From: Massilia sp. Bi118
GTDB lineage: Bacteria; Pseudomonadota; Gammaproteobacteria; Burkholderiales; Burkholderiaceae_D
NCBI RefSeq assembly: GCF_918697865.1
Contig: NZ_CAKKMV010000005.1
Coordinates: 248,001 to 312,000, forward strand
Direction of reading: 5' to 3'
Length of the DNA stretch: 64,000 nucleotides
Below, piece by piece: positions 16,574-26,728 of this stretch (position 1 is its first letter; each line of letters opens with the position of its first letter). Made by a program: the position numbers and the translations under genes. A model generated the notes under the pieces. It did not search any database, was not told the DNA's origin, and saw nothing but the letters and a program-made list of their open reading frames with translations.

Positions 16574-18976
16574 TTAGAGCAGGGGGAGGGTGACGGTGAA
16601 GGTGCTGCCCTGGCCTTGGCCGGGGCTGCTGGCGGAGACCTGGCCGCTGTGCAGCTCCACTAATTTGCGCACCAGCGCCAGGCCGAGGCCGAGGCCGCCC
16701 TGGGCGCGGTCGAGGGTGCGCGAGCCTTGCGTGAAGAGGTCGAACACCACCGGCAGCAGGTCGGGTCCGATGCCCGTGCCGTTGTCGCGCACCGCCAGGC
16801 GGGCCTGGCCGGCGTGGGCGTCCAGCGTTACCCAAATATGCCCACCCTCGTGCGTGTACTTGGCGGCGTTGTTGAGCAGGTTGGCGGCCACCTGCACCAG
16901 GCGCGTGTGGTCGCCGTCGACCATCACCGGCGCCTCCGGCAGCGCCACCTCGAGCTGATGGCGGCGCGTCTCGACCAGGGGCCGCGACTGCTCGACCGCC
17001 TCGGTCACCACGCGCCGCAGGTCGACCGCCTGGCGGCTGATCGTCACCAGCCCGCGCGTCACCCGCGAGACGTCCAGCAGATCGTCGACCAGGTGGCGCA
17101 TGTGGGCGACCTGGCGCGCGACGATGTCGCTGATCTGCTTCACGCGCGGCTCGCCGGCATAGGCGATGCGCAGCATGTCGGCCGCACTGCTGATCGGCGC
17201 CAGCGGGTTCCTCAGCTCGTGCGCCAGCATCGCCAGGAATTCGTCCTTGCGGCGGTCCGCCAGCTGCAGCGCTTCCTCGGCGTGCTTGCGTTCCGTGATG
17301 TCGATCGCCACCGCGTGCACCACCGTGCTGCGCCCGTCCGGCCCCAGGCCGAGGCGGCCGCGGATGTCGATCCAGATGGTGCGGCCGTCGCCGGCGCGGC
17401 GGATGCGCGGCGTGGCGCGGTATTCACCGGCATCGAAGCCTTCGCTGATTGCCCCCTTGACGGTCGCGCGCAGGGACGCCTGGTCCTCGGGATCGACCAG
17501 CGCCCACAGCTCGTTCACGTTGGTCCAGTGCATGCCGAAGACGCTGTGCAGGTTGGCCGAGAAGCTGACGGCGCCGCTCACCGGATCGCGCTCCCACACC
17601 GCCATGCGCGCCGCCACCAGGCCCTGTTGCAGGCGCTCTTCGCTGTAGCGCACCGCGCGCTCGGCTTCCTCGAGCTGGCTGACGTCGGTGCAGGTGCCGA
17701 ACCACTGGAGGATGCGGCCGGCCGCGTCGCGCAGCGGCGCCACCGAGCAGAAGAAGCTGTGATAGCGGCCATCGACGCCGCGCAGCGGGAAGGTCATCTG
17801 GTCCGGCTGGCCGCTGGCGATGGCCTCGCGCCAGCGCCGCATCACCTCGGGCAGGACGTTCGGATCGTGCAGCTTCTGCCAGTCCTCCACCGAGACGGCG
17901 CCCGGCTCGGCGCCGGCGAATTCGTACCAGCGGTCGTTGAACCAGAGGATGTTGCCGACCGGGTCGGCCATCCACACCAGTTGCGGGATGTTGTTCGACA
18001 GCTGGTGGAACTTGCGGCGCTCGGCTTCCAGGTGCGCGTGCTGCTCGTACAGGCGGTCCAGCATGCGGTTGATGGCACCGGCCAGGCTGACCACTTCGCG
18101 GCTGCCGGCCAGCGGCGCGCGCTGGCTGCTGATGCCGGCGTCGCCCAGGCTGGCGGAGAAGGCTTCCAGCAGGCGCAGGTCGCGCGTCAGGCCAAAGGCC
18201 AGCCGCTGGGCCAGCAGGAAGACCAGCAGCGCCAGGGCGGCGGTGATCGCGCCGATCAGCAGGTATTGCGGCGCCGGCGTGTCGAGCGGTGCCGCCAGCT
18301 TGCGTTCGTCCTCGCGCAGCGCCAGGTCCAGGTGCGCCAGGCCGGGCGGCAGCGGCACCGGGGCGCTGATCTCGCGCGCCTGCGGTTTGCGCGCGCCGGC
18401 GGGTTCGAGCACCGCCCAGGGCGCCGGCTTGAGGTCGTCCAGGCGGATCTTGTACATCAGCGCGCCTTCGGGCGTGCGGGTGCGCGAGTAGCGCAGCAGG
18501 TAGACCCCGAACAGTTCGCCCTTGTGCAGCGTCGCGCGCTCGATACCGCTGGCCAGGCGCTCGCGCAGCCAGGCATATTCGGGCTCGCCGAAACCGGTGC
18601 TGCCGTTGTCGGCGATTTTCTTGCCTTCGAAATCGGTGAACAGCACCTGCACCGGAACCCCGTTCATCTGGCGCAGGCCGTGCAGGAAAGGCGTCAGGTA
18701 GGTTTCCTTGCCGGCGCTGTCGACCAGGGCGTTGGCCAGGATCGGGCTGGCCGCGACGTCCGCCAGGCGGGTCGTCAGCGCTTCCAGGTTGTGGCCGGTG
18801 GTACGCGCGTGGAAGGCGACCTCGCGCTGCTGCAGCAGGTCGTTGGCGTGCTCGCGCTGGCGGTCGATCAGCCCGAACGAGACGATCGAGATCAGCAGCA
18901 TGGCGGCCGCGGTCAGGATCGCGGCGGCGATCGCGAATTGCCGCGACAGCCGTGCGGGAGGCGATGCCGGCGCCAT
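16574..18976 (-). CDS. membrane sensor histidine kinase with two PAS domains
   Basis: An 800-residue sensor kinase. Transmembrane helices lie near residues 15-36 and 238-258, flanking an extracytoplasmic domain of about 200 residues. A HAMP-like segment follows (260-310), then PAS 1 (about 325-435), PAS 2 (about 450-565), and the transmitter. The phosphoacceptor is His586 in MLAHELRNPL; ATP-binding motifs LLNNAAKYT, DNGTGIG and GGLGLGLALV follow. There is no receiver domain and no response regulator gene in view. The ATG at 18976 has GGAG five bases upstream and follows the stop of the binding-protein gene by 2 bases; a GTG at 18982 is an alternative. The coupling suggests the binding protein feeds the sensor. 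Confidence 0.93.
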   Translation of the reverse strand: MAPASPPARLSRQFAIAAAILTAAAMLLISIVSFGLIDRQREHANDLLQQREVAFHARTTGHNLEALTTRLADVAASPILANALVDSAGKETYLTPFLHGLRQMNGVPVQVLFTDFEGKKIADNGSTGFGEPEYAWLRERLASGIERATLHKGELFGVYLLRYSRTRTPEGALMYKIRLDDLKPAPWAVLEPAGARKPQAREISAPVPLPPGLAHLDLALREDERKLAAPLDTPAPQYLLIGAITAALALLVFLLAQRLAFGLTRDLRLLEAFSASLGDAGISSQRAPLAGSREVVSLAGAINRMLDRLYEQHAHLEAERRKFHQLSNNIPQLVWMADPVGNILWFNDRWYEFAGAEPGAVSVEDWQKLHDPNVLPEVMRRWREAIASGQPDQMTFPLRGVDGRYHSFFCSVAPLRDAAGRILQWFGTCTDVSQLEEAERAVRYSEERLQQGLVAARMAVWERDPVSGAVSFSANLHSVFGMHWTNVNELWALVDPEDQASLRATVKGAISEGFDAGEYRATPRIRRAGDGRTIWIDIRGRLGLGPDGRSTVVHAVAIDITERKHAEEALQLADRRKDEFLAMLAHELRNPLAPISSAADMLRIAYAGEPRVKQISDIVARQVAHMRHLVDDLLDVSRVTRGLVTISRQAVDLRRVVTEAVEQSRPLVETRRHQLEVALPEAPVMVDGDHTRLVQVAANLLNNAAKYTHEGGHIWVTLDAHAGQARLAVRDNGTGIGPDLLPVVFDLFTQGSRTLDRAQGGLGLGLALVRKLVELHSGQVSASSPGQGQGSTFTVTLPLL

Positions 18977-18978
18977 CC

Positions 18979-20196
18979 TCACTCCCGCGCCGGCACCAGC
19001 GCGCCGTCGGCCCGGTAGCGCGCCATCAGCAGCTCGTCCGGGCCCAGCGCTTCATGGCGGGCAGGGGTGAAGGGCGGCGCGTAATTCTTGATCAGGCCGC
19101 GCCAGGCCGGCAGCTTTTCGAGCGCATCGCGCACAAGCCGGCGGTCGGTGCTGCCGGCGCGCTCGATGGCCTGCGCCAGGATGTGGGTCAGGTCGTAGGC
19201 GTGGGCGGTGCCGACCGGTCCTTTGATGTCTTCGATGCGCCTGACGCTCGAGATCTTCCCTGCGCTGGCCAGGAAGCGCCGCACGCGCGCCGGGTCGGCC
19301 TGCCAGAAGCTGAAGGTCTGGATCACGGAAAAGTCGACTTGTTGCAGCGCCGGGCCGGCCTGCTTGACGAATTCGCCGCCGGTCACGCCCCAGTGACTCA
19401 GGATCGGCAGCCGCTGCGCCTTCGGCAGCGCGGCCACCTCGCGCACCAGCACCGCCGCTTCGTCGTCGTTCGCGACCAGCACGATGGCCTGGGCGCCGGC
19501 CTCGCGCAGCTGCCGGTACTTGCCGATGAGAGTGGTGTCGCGCCAGTTGTACCAGGACGTGCCGACGATGCGCATGCCGCGGTTGGCGGACACGGCGCGC
19601 TCGGCCGCCTCGGCATTGCTGCGGCCCCAGGACGTGTTCGTCAGCAGCAGCCCGACCCGGTCCAGCCGGCGCCGGTGCGCCGATTGCAGCAGCCGCGGCA
19701 TGGCCAGCGAATCGCGCAGCGACAGGCGGTAGACGTAGTTCGGCCGCATGCCGTTGTCGACGATCGCGTCGGCCGAGGACCAGGGCGCCATGAACAGGGT
19801 CTTCGTTGACTTCAGCGTCGGCAGCTCCTCGATGATGACGGGGCTGAAGCGGCCGCCGAACACCGCCACCAGGCCGGGCATGCGCGCGAATTCCTGGATG
19901 TTGCGGATGCCGCGCGCCGGGATCGAGCGATGGTCCTTGGTCACCAGTTCGAGCCGGCGTCCGCCGAGCACGCCGCCGTCCGCATTGATTTCGGCGATGG
20001 CGACGCGCATGCCCAGCTCGACTGCCTGGGCCGAGGTGCTGTTGTCCAGCCCGAACTCGCCGTCGATCCCCAGCAGCACCGGCTGCGGCGCGGCTGCCTG
20101 CGCCAGCCCGCTGGCCAGCATAGCCACGGCCAGAAGGCGGCGTAGCCGGCGCGAAAAATAGGAGGAAATGCGTGGGTTCACTGGGCTCGGTATCAA
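18979..20196 (-). CDS. periplasmic ligand-binding protein, branched-chain amino-acid type (Peripla_BP_6)
   Basis: The 405-residue product is a type I periplasmic binding protein. It begins with a basic region and signal (RRLRRLLAVAMLASGLAQAAA), then VLLGIDGEFGLDNSTSAQAVELGMRVAIAEINADGGVLGGRR, which matches the start of LivJ-like proteins. VAVFGGRFSPVI and LLLTNTSWGRSNAE are further family segments. No permease or ATPase gene is nearby; instead it overlaps or abuts a membrane histidine kinase. A sensory rather than transport role is inferred. The start is uncertain: the frame opens at TTG 20196, and a GTG at 20181 is also possible; neither has a good ribosome site. Confidence 0.87.
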   Translation of the reverse strand: MIPSPVNPRISSYFSRRLRRLLAVAMLASGLAQAAAPQPVLLGIDGEFGLDNSTSAQAVELGMRVAIAEINADGGVLGGRRLELVTKDHRSIPARGIRNIQEFARMPGLVAVFGGRFSPVIIEELPTLKSTKTLFMAPWSSADAIVDNGMRPNYVYRLSLRDSLAMPRLLQSAHRRRLDRVGLLLTNTSWGRSNAEAAERAVSANRGMRIVGTSWYNWRDTTLIGKYRQLREAGAQAIVLVANDDEAAVLVREVAALPKAQRLPILSHWGVTGGEFVKQAGPALQQVDFSVIQTFSFWQADPARVRRFLASAGKISSVRRIEDIKGPVGTAHAYDLTHILAQAIERAGSTDRRLVRDALEKLPAWRGLIKNYAPPFTPARHEALGPDELLMARYRADGALVPARE

Positions 20197-20379
20197 CTTA
20201 ACAATCGAAAGAGGGCATTTTAACTTTTCTGCTCCCCAGACCAGTTTTCTTCTTGTTCACAGAATGTTGCGATGCCGCAACCAATTGCTCCACGGATAGT
20301 AAATATGCGTATCATGAACATTGTTAATCGGCGCTATTGACATTACGACACAATTACTTTTGCGCCATCCGGAGGAGAC

Positions 20380-21966
20380 ATGCGAGTTCGTAATTTGAAG
20401 ATCGGAGCCCGGCTGGGCTGTGCGTTTGCCCTCGTGCTGGCGCTGGCCGTGGTCCTGACGGCAATCGGCGCGCTGCGCCTGCAGCAGGTGGTCGACGCCA
20501 CCGACGCGATGGACGGGGCGGCCCGCAAGAACCGCCTGGCCGACCTCTGGCACGCTGACAGCCGCGTCAACCGCGCCCTGATCGACGCCCGCCTGCGCGC
20601 CGTGGATGCCGCCGACCTGAAGGAAATCAACGCCAGGATGAAGGCCAACAGCGCCGAGATCAGCGGAATCCAGCAGGAGATCGCCACCCTGGTGACGGCC
20701 GCCGAGGGCAAGGCCCTGCTGGCGGAGATCGCCGGACGCCGCAAGGTCTATGTGGCGGCGCGCGACGAAGTGTTCGCGCTGAAGGATGGCGGCGCGGCCG
20801 GCCAGGACGAGATCCTGCGCCTGGCGGAGGGCAAGATGCTGCCGGCGGTGCTGGCCTATGACGAGGCGGTGCGCCGCCTGTCCGCGCACCAGAAGCGCAT
20901 CTTCGACGACGCCAGGAACAAGGTGGCCGAGGTGGCAGCCGGCGGGCGCCGGCTGCTGGCCGCGTTCGGCGCGCTGGCCGTGCTGCTCGGCGCCGTGCTG
21001 GCCTGGTGGCTGACGCGCAGCATCACGCTGCCGTTGCGCCAGGCGGTTGCGCTGGCGAATGCGGTGGCCAGAGGCGACCTCTCGACCCGCGTCGAAGTCG
21101 CGTCGACCGACGAAGCCGGCGAACTGATGGCCGCCCTCAAGGCCATGAACGACAGGCTGAATGCGCTGGTGACCCAGGTGCGCGGCGGCGCCGACAGCAT
21201 TTCCACTGCCGCCGTCCAGGTCGCGGCCGGCAACCTGGATCTCTCGGGCCGCACCGAGCAGCAGGCCGGCGCGCTGGAGGAAAGCGCCTCCGCGCTGGAG
21301 CAGCTGACCGGCACCGTCAGGAACAATGCCGACAATGCCCGCCAGGGCAGCGAGCTGGCGGCCGGCGCCTCCAGCGTGGCCGTGCGCGGCGGCGCGGTGG
21401 TCGATCAGGTCGTCGCGACCATGGGCGAGATCGACGATTCGGCGCGCAGGATCGTCGACATCATCGCCGTCATCGACGGCATCGCTTTCCAGACCAATAT
21501 CCTCGCCCTGAACGCGGCGGTGGAAGCGGCGCGCGCCGGCGAGCAAGGGCGCGGCTTCGCGGTCGTGGCCGGCGAGGTCCGCACACTGGCCCAGCGCTCG
21601 GCGCTTGCGGCAAAGGAGATCAAGGCCTTGATCGACGCATCGGTCGAGAAGGTCGGCAAGGGCAGCCGCCTGGTGGGCGAAGCCGGCGCCACCATGAAGG
21701 AAGTGGTCGCGAGCGTCCAGCGCGTCACCGGCATCATGAGCGAGATTTCCAGCGCCTCGCGCGAACAGAGCATCGGCATCGAACAGGTGAATGGCGCGAT
21801 CGCGCAGATGGACCGGGTCACCCAGCAGAATGCCGCCCTGGTCGAGCAGGCCGCCGTCGCCACCGACGCGATGCAGGAGCAGGCCCGCAACCTGGCCCAG
21901 TCGGTCAGCGTGTTCAAGCTGGATACCGGCGCCCGTTCAGCGCCCGCAAGAATGCAACTCCAGTAA
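20380..21966 (+). CDS. methyl-accepting chemotaxis protein (first of pair)
   Basis: A 528-residue chemoreceptor. It has a membrane helix at about residues 10-32, a periplasmic four-helix-bundle-like domain, a second helix at about 188-212, and a HAMP domain to about 265. The long cytoplasmic signalling domain carries the highly conserved hairpin tip [44 protein letters not shown] precedes the ATG. It is divergent from the binding-protein/kinase pair by 183 bases, so ligand sensing and chemotaxis genes share a promoter region. No CheW- or CheR-recruiting pentapeptide is evident at the C-terminus. The ligand is unknown. Confidence 0.93.
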   Translation: MRVRNLKIGARLGCAFALVLALAVVLTAIGALRLQQVVDATDAMDGAARKNRLADLWHADSRVNRALIDARLRAVDAADLKEINARMKANSAEISGIQQEIATLVTAAEGKALLAEIAGRRKVYVAARDEVFALKDGGAAGQDEILRLAEGKMLPAVLAYDEAVRRLSAHQKRIFDDARNKVAEVAAGGRRLLAAFGALAVLLGAVLAWWLTRSITLPLRQAVALANAVARGDLSTRVEVASTDEAGELMAALKAMNDRLNALVTQVRGGADSISTAAVQVAAGNLDLSGRTEQQAGALEESASALEQLTGTVRNNADNARQGSELAAGASSVAVRGGAVVDQVVATMGEIDDSARRIVDIIAVIDGIAFQTNILALNAAVEAARAGEQGRGFAVVAGEVRTLAQRSALAAKEIKALIDASVEKVGKGSRLVGEAGATMKEVVASVQRVTGIMSEISSASREQSIGIEQVNGAIAQMDRVTQQNAALVEQAAVATDAMQEQARNLAQSVSVFKLDTGARSAPARMQLQ

Positions 21967-21995
21967 TCCAATCCTTCTTCCAACCGAGCCGCATC

Positions 21996-23570
21996 ATGTT
22001 CAAGAACATCAGCATCAAAGCCCGCCTGATCTTCCTCACCGCCTTGCTGAGCGCGGTGGCCATCGTCGTCGGCCTTGCCGGCCTGTCCAACCTGAGCGCC
22101 ACCAATGCGTCCCTGCAGACCGTCTACAACGACCGCCTGATCGCACTGGCCGACCTGAGCAACGTGCTGAACCTGATGCAGCGGAACCAGAACGCCTTGC
22201 TGCGCGCAAGCCTCGAAGGCGGCGACGGCCGCGCCTCGGCCGACGAAGTCGAGGGCCGCGTCAAGCAGATCTCCGGCCAGTGGGCCAAGTACATGGCCAC
22301 CTTCCTGACGGGCGACGAAAAGGCGCTGGCCAGGACCTTCATCGACAGCCGCACGCAGTTCGTCGAGCTGGGCGTGAAGCCGGTGGTCGCGGCGCTGCGC
22401 GCCCAGGATGCCGAGGCCGCGAAGGCCGCGGCCATCGGCCCGCTGGTGAAGCTCTACTTGCCGGCGCAGCAGAACATGCAGGCCTTGATCAGGCTGCAGA
22501 TCGACGTCGCCAAAAAAGAATACGAAGCCGCCGTGCTCCGCTATGAGCATGCGCGCAACGTGGCGATCGCGCTGAACGTGATTGGCGGCCTGCTGGGCGC
22601 GGCCGTCGCCTGGTTCCTGATCCAGGGCATCGGCCGGGCGATCGCCCAGGCCCTGCACCTGGCGCAAAGCGTGGCCGACGGCGACCTGACGCAGACGGTC
22701 ACTGTCGATTCGAACGACGAAGTCGGCCAGCTGCTGGCGGCGCTGCAGAAGATGAATGCCTCGCTGTCCGGCATCGTGTCCGAGGTGCGCATCGGCAGCG
22801 ACGCGATCGGCACCGCCAGCCAGCAGATCGCGGCCGGCAACCAGGACCTGTCCTCGCGCACCGAACAGCAGGCCAGCTCGCTGGAAGAGACCGCGGCGTC
22901 GATGGAAGAGCTGACCTCGACGGTCCGCCACAACGCGGATAACGCGCGCCAGGCCAACCTGCTTGCGCAGACCGCCTCCAGCGTGGCCGAGCGCGGCGGC
23001 GCGGTGGTCGAGCAGGTGGTCGGCACCATGCAGGACATCCACGCCGCCTCGGGCAAGATCGCCGAGATCATCGGCGTCATCGACGGCATCGCCTTCCAGA
23101 CCAATATCCTGGCGCTGAACGCGGCCGTGGAAGCGGCGCGCGCCGGCGAGCAGGGCCGCGGCTTCGCGGTCGTTGCCGGCGAAGTGCGCAACCTGGCGCA
23201 CCGCTCGGCCGCCGCGGCAAAGGAGATCAAGGCGCTGATCGAGAACTCGGTCACCAGTGTCTCGGCCGGCAGCCGCCTGGTCGCCCAGGCCGGCGACACC
23301 ATGCGCGAAGTCGTCAGCAGCGTGCAGCGCGTGACCGACATCATGTCCGAGATCACCGCCGCCAGCACCGAGCAGACCCAGGGCATCGAGCAGGTGAACG
23401 TAGCCGTGGTGCAGATGGACCATGTGACCCAGCAGAACGCGGCGCTGGTCGAGGAAGCGGCGGCGGCTGCGGAGGCGATGCAGGATCAGGCGGGGAGGCT
23501 GGCGCAGGCGGTGAGTGTGTTCAGGACTGGGCAGGGTAGTGGTTCGCGTGCGCCGGTGCTGATCGGCTAA
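21996..23570 (+). CDS. methyl-accepting chemotaxis protein (second of pair)
   Basis: A 524-residue chemoreceptor starting [21 protein letters not shown], 29 bases after the first receptor. The periplasmic region resembles the TarH/4HB ligand domain ([36 protein letters not shown]), unlike the first receptor. The HAMP and signalling domains are nearly the same as in the first protein, including the tip [20 protein letters not shown]. The tandem pair therefore probably arose by duplication of the signalling half with different sensor halves. The ribosome site is weak, so translation may be coupled to the upstream gene. Confidence 0.93.
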   Translation: MFKNISIKARLIFLTALLSAVAIVVGLAGLSNLSATNASLQTVYNDRLIALADLSNVLNLMQRNQNALLRASLEGGDGRASADEVEGRVKQISGQWAKYMATFLTGDEKALARTFIDSRTQFVELGVKPVVAALRAQDAEAAKAAAIGPLVKLYLPAQQNMQALIRLQIDVAKKEYEAAVLRYEHARNVAIALNVIGGLLGAAVAWFLIQGIGRAIAQALHLAQSVADGDLTQTVTVDSNDEVGQLLAALQKMNASLSGIVSEVRIGSDAIGTASQQIAAGNQDLSSRTEQQASSLEETAASMEELTSTVRHNADNARQANLLAQTASSVAERGGAVVEQVVGTMQDIHAASGKIAEIIGVIDGIAFQTNILALNAAVEAARAGEQGRGFAVVAGEVRNLAHRSAAAAKEIKALIENSVTSVSAGSRLVAQAGDTMREVVSSVQRVTDIMSEITAASTEQTQGIEQVNVAVVQMDHVTQQNAALVEEAAAAAEAMQDQAGRLAQAVSVFRTGQGSGSRAPVLIG

Positions 23571-23609
23571 GCCTGTCGCACAGAGCACTGCAGCGCTCGC
23601 ACACCACTC

Positions 23610-23711
23610 CGTCATTCCCGCGCAGGCGGGAATCCAAGTTCGTCGCGTACCGGTAAAATCAGCTACGGACGACTCACGCAAACTTGGGTCCCCGCCTCCG
23701 CGGGGACGACG
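23610..23711. repeat. paired inverted REP-like element, second copy
   Basis: The design matches 7028-7130: left arm CGTCATTCCCGCGCAGGCGG with AATCCAAGTTCG, right arm AACTTGGGTCCCCGCCTCCG ending GGGGACGACG, with about 40 bases between. The left arm has ATTCCC in place of GTCCCC, so its stem carries different pairs that still match. It lies just after the second chemoreceptor gene. Confidence 0.8.
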
Positions 23712-23735
23712 TTTCAGCGCTGCGTACTACCGGCT

Positions 23736-23936
23736 ATGCAACGACTCCTCATCACCCTCGGCTTCATCCTCCTCATCGCCGGCCTCGTCTGGCCCTGGCT
23801 CCGCCGCATCCCTTTCGGCCGACTCCCCGGCGACATCCACATCGTCCGCGAAGGCTTCTCGTTCAGCTTCCCGATTGTCACCTGCCTCATCATCTCGGTC
23901 GTCCTGACCCTGCTCCTCTGGTTCTTCCGCCGTTGA
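23736..23936 (+). CDS. DUF2905 small membrane protein
   Basis: This 66-residue protein has two hydrophobic helices (residues 4-22 and 43-63) around the signature IPFGRLPGDIHIVREGFSFSFPIVTCL. This is the DUF2905 pattern (GRLPGDI followed by an aromatic F.FP segment). Members are short inner-membrane proteins of unknown function. The gene begins 25 bases after the REP-like element. No operon partner is evident; the TonB receptor gene follows after 139 bases with its own ribosome site. Confidence 0.85.
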   Translation: MQRLLITLGFILLIAGLVWPWLRRIPFGRLPGDIHIVREGFSFSFPIVTCLIISVVLTLLLWFFRR

Positions 23937-24075
23937 ATTCTGCCAGCACACCCGCGTGTCAAAAAAATGACGCACGACTTCGCGATAGCAAGATTTGACA
24001 AACATGGCCAAGAAATCAACGACACAATGCGCCCCATACCAAGAAGAGCTTGAACCACAATTTACGGGAGATGAC

Positions 24076-26724
24076 ATGAACGAGGCAAAGGCAGGTAGGG
24101 TGATCGCACGCACCGCGATCGCAAGCGCGGTATCGGTACTGGTGCTGGGCATGGCGGCGCAAGCCAACGCACAGGAGCAGCAGGGACAGGAAGCGCAGCA
24201 GGTGATCGTGACCGGCGTGCGCGCCGCGCTCGAGCAGTCGCTGCGCCAGAAGCGCAACGCGGATTCGGTGGTCGAAGTCGTGACCGCCGAAGACATCGGC
24301 AAGATGCCCGACAAGAACGTGGCCGATGCGATCCAGCGCCTGCCGGGCGTGAACACGCAGTCCTCGGCGGGTGGCGAAGGCGGCTTCGGCGAGAACGACC
24401 GCGTCAGCCTGCGCGGCACCAGCCCCAGCCTGCAACAGACCCTGTTCAACGGCCATGCGATTTCCACCGGCGACTGGTTCGTGCTGAACCAGATCGGCGG
24501 CAACGTCGGCCGTTCGAGCTCCTTCTCGCTGCTGCCCTCGGAACTGGTCGGCTCCATCGTGGTGCAGAAGAGCGCCACCGCCGACCTGGTCGAAGGCGGC
24601 GTGTCCGGCGCCATCAACGTGATCACGCGCCGTCCGCTCGACTTCAAGCAGCCGCTCACCGTCGAGGCTTCGCTGCAGGCCAACTACAACGACCTGTCGA
24701 AGAAGACGGAGCCGCAAGTCTCGGCCCTGGTCAGCTGGAAGAACCCGGCGAACAACTTCGGCGTGCTGCTGCAGGGCTTCTCGGAAAAGCAGAGCGTGCG
24801 CCGCGACGGCCAGGAAGTGCTGGGCTACACCCCGATCAGCGCCACCAGCGCCGCCGCCATCGCGAATCCTGCGCTGGCCGGCGTGGCGGTGCCGACCTTC
24901 ATCGGCGCCGCGCTGTTCGAGCAGAAGAAGAAACGCGAAGGCGGCGCCTTCGACATCGAAGCGAAACCCTCGCGCGACTTCGGCATCGACCTGAACGGCT
25001 TCTATTCGAAGCTGCAGGCGCCGCACCAGAACACCAACTGGCTGGCCGCGCCCGCCAACTCGATCAACAGCAGCGGCCTGATTCCGCAGAACCCGGTGAT
25101 CCGTAACGGCACCCTGGTCGGCGCAGGCTTCGTCAGCAACTCGGGCGAGGTCGACAACATCTACCGCCCGAACGCCGGCGGCGAATCCTGGTACCTAGAC
25201 TTGAATGGCCGTTTCCGTGCCAGCGACGATCTGAGCTTCACGGGCCGTATCGGCAAGACCCACGGCGTCGGCTACGACCGCGACGACGTCTATTACCAGA
25301 ACAACGTCGACGGCGGCATGGTCTATGCCTTGAACGGACTCACCCCGGCCACCGTCAGCTACCCCGGCGGGAACACCGCGAAGCCCGGCAGCACGGCCTG
25401 GGCCGGCGGCGGCGAGGCGCAATCGGTGGACCAGGAAAAATACGGTCAGATCGACGGCGTCTTCACCGTGCGTGACAATGCCTGGCTGAGCGCAGTGCGT
25501 TTCGGCGCGCGCTTCACGGATCACGCCCGCACCGCCGAGCACCCGCTCGAAACCCGTCCGGGTCCGAACGGCTTCAGCAACCCGGGTCCGGTCTGGAACG
25601 GCACGATGTACCCGGGCGACTTCGGATCCGACCTTGGCGGCAGCGTCTTCAACGGCTACTTCAAGTATGACGGCGCGGCTCTCGGCGCCTGGGGTGCGGT
25701 GCCGGGCAACCGTTTGCTGGACTACACGCTGCGCCATAACTGGCTGGACGAATTCAAGGTCGGCGAGAAGACCGCGGCCCTGTACGGCATGGCCGAATTC
25801 GGCGGCAATGGCTGGAGCGGCAACGCCGGCCTGCGCGCGGTGGAGACGCGCCAGACCACGATCGTGAACCTGCCGGGTGGCACCGCGCCGATCACCGGCT
25901 CGGCCTTCGGTCCCTACACCCCGACGGAGTTCAAGCGCACCTACCGCGATTACCTGCCGAGCGTGAACGTCAAATTCGACGTGCGTCCCGACCTGGTGGT
26001 GCGCGGCGCGATCGCCAAGACCGTGGCGCGTCCGGACTACAGCGCGCTGGGCGGCTCGGTGTCGCTGAACGACGATGCACTCTCCGGCAGCGGCGGCAAC
26101 GTCAACCTGGACCCGGTGCGCTCGACCAACTTCGACCTCTCGGCCGAATGGTATTTCGCACCGAAGGCGGCGCTGTCGGCCGGCCTGTTCTACATGGACT
26201 TCGGCTCCATCGTGGCCCAGGGCACCAGCACCGGCAGCTACTACAACAACAAGCGCGGCGTGTTCACCGATTACCAGATCACGTCCCCGTACAACACCGG
26301 CGCCAAGAACAAGGGCGTCGAGTTGAGCTGGCAGCAGCCGCTGATGAACAACTTCGGCCTCCTGGCCAACTACACCTACGCGGACGGCGAGCTGGATGAC
26401 GGCGGCGAGATGCTGAACTCCTCGAAGAACACCTACAATCTGACCGGTTTCTACGAGGACGAACGCTTCAGCGCGCGCCTGGCCTACAGCTACCGCTCGG
26501 CCTATAAAGCCGGCGTGGACCGCGGCGCCAGCCAGCACGTGGACAGCATGCCTTCGCTGGCGGCATCGGTGAACGTCAAGCTGACCGATCACCTGACGCT
26601 GACCTTCGATGCGCTGAATCTCACCAACGAGACCATCAAGATGTACGCCGAGAACAAGGACCGCCCGCGCGCCTTCTACTCGAACGGCCGCACCTTCTAC
26701 CTCGGCCTGCGCGGCAAGCTGTAA
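24076..26724 (+). CDS. TonB-dependent receptor of an amino-sugar module
   Basis: An 882-residue outer-membrane receptor. The ATG at 24076 has GGGAG upstream and starts a signal peptide cleaved near ANAQEQ; the longer in-frame start at 23995 lacks these. After a TonB-box-like QQVIVTGVR the plug has SLRQKRNADSVVEVVTAEDIGKMPDKN-type sequence, then VADAIQRLPGV and VSLRGTSPS. The C-terminus ends GRTFYLGLRGKL, with the terminal barrel strand. This subclass (SLRQKRNAD..IGKMPDKNVADAIQRLPGV) is common in carbohydrate uptake loci of Proteobacteria. It is 4 bases from a GH20 hexosaminidase gene, so its cargo is probably a chitooligosaccharide or another GlcNAc-containing glycan. Confidence 0.93.
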   Translation: MNEAKAGRVIARTAIASAVSVLVLGMAAQANAQEQQGQEAQQVIVTGVRAALEQSLRQKRNADSVVEVVTAEDIGKMPDKNVADAIQRLPGVNTQSSAGGEGGFGENDRVSLRGTSPSLQQTLFNGHAISTGDWFVLNQIGGNVGRSSSFSLLPSELVGSIVVQKSATADLVEGGVSGAINVITRRPLDFKQPLTVEASLQANYNDLSKKTEPQVSALVSWKNPANNFGVLLQGFSEKQSVRRDGQEVLGYTPISATSAAAIANPALAGVAVPTFIGAALFEQKKKREGGAFDIEAKPSRDFGIDLNGFYSKLQAPHQNTNWLAAPANSINSSGLIPQNPVIRNGTLVGAGFVSNSGEVDNIYRPNAGGESWYLDLNGRFRASDDLSFTGRIGKTHGVGYDRDDVYYQNNVDGGMVYALNGLTPATVSYPGGNTAKPGSTAWAGGGEAQSVDQEKYGQIDGVFTVRDNAWLSAVRFGARFTDHARTAEHPLETRPGPNGFSNPGPVWNGTMYPGDFGSDLGGSVFNGYFKYDGAALGAWGAVPGNRLLDYTLRHNWLDEFKVGEKTAALYGMAEFGGNGWSGNAGLRAVETRQTTIVNLPGGTAPITGSAFGPYTPTEFKRTYRDYLPSVNVKFDVRPDLVVRGAIAKTVARPDYSALGGSVSLNDDALSGSGGNVNLDPVRSTNFDLSAEWYFAPKAALSAGLFYMDFGSIVAQGTSTGSYYNNKRGVFTDYQITSPYNTGAKNKGVELSWQQPLMNNFGLLANYTYADGELDDGGEMLNSSKNTYNLTGFYEDERFSARLAYSYRSAYKAGVDRGASQHVDSMPSLAASVNVKLTDHLTLTFDALNLTNETIKMYAENKDRPRAFYSNGRTFYLGLRGKL

Positions 26725-26728
26725 TCCC

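Noticed and set aside
23995-24075. Earlier start for the amino-sugar TonB receptor
   Set aside because: It would put 27 hydrophilic residues before the signal peptide and has no ribosome site.
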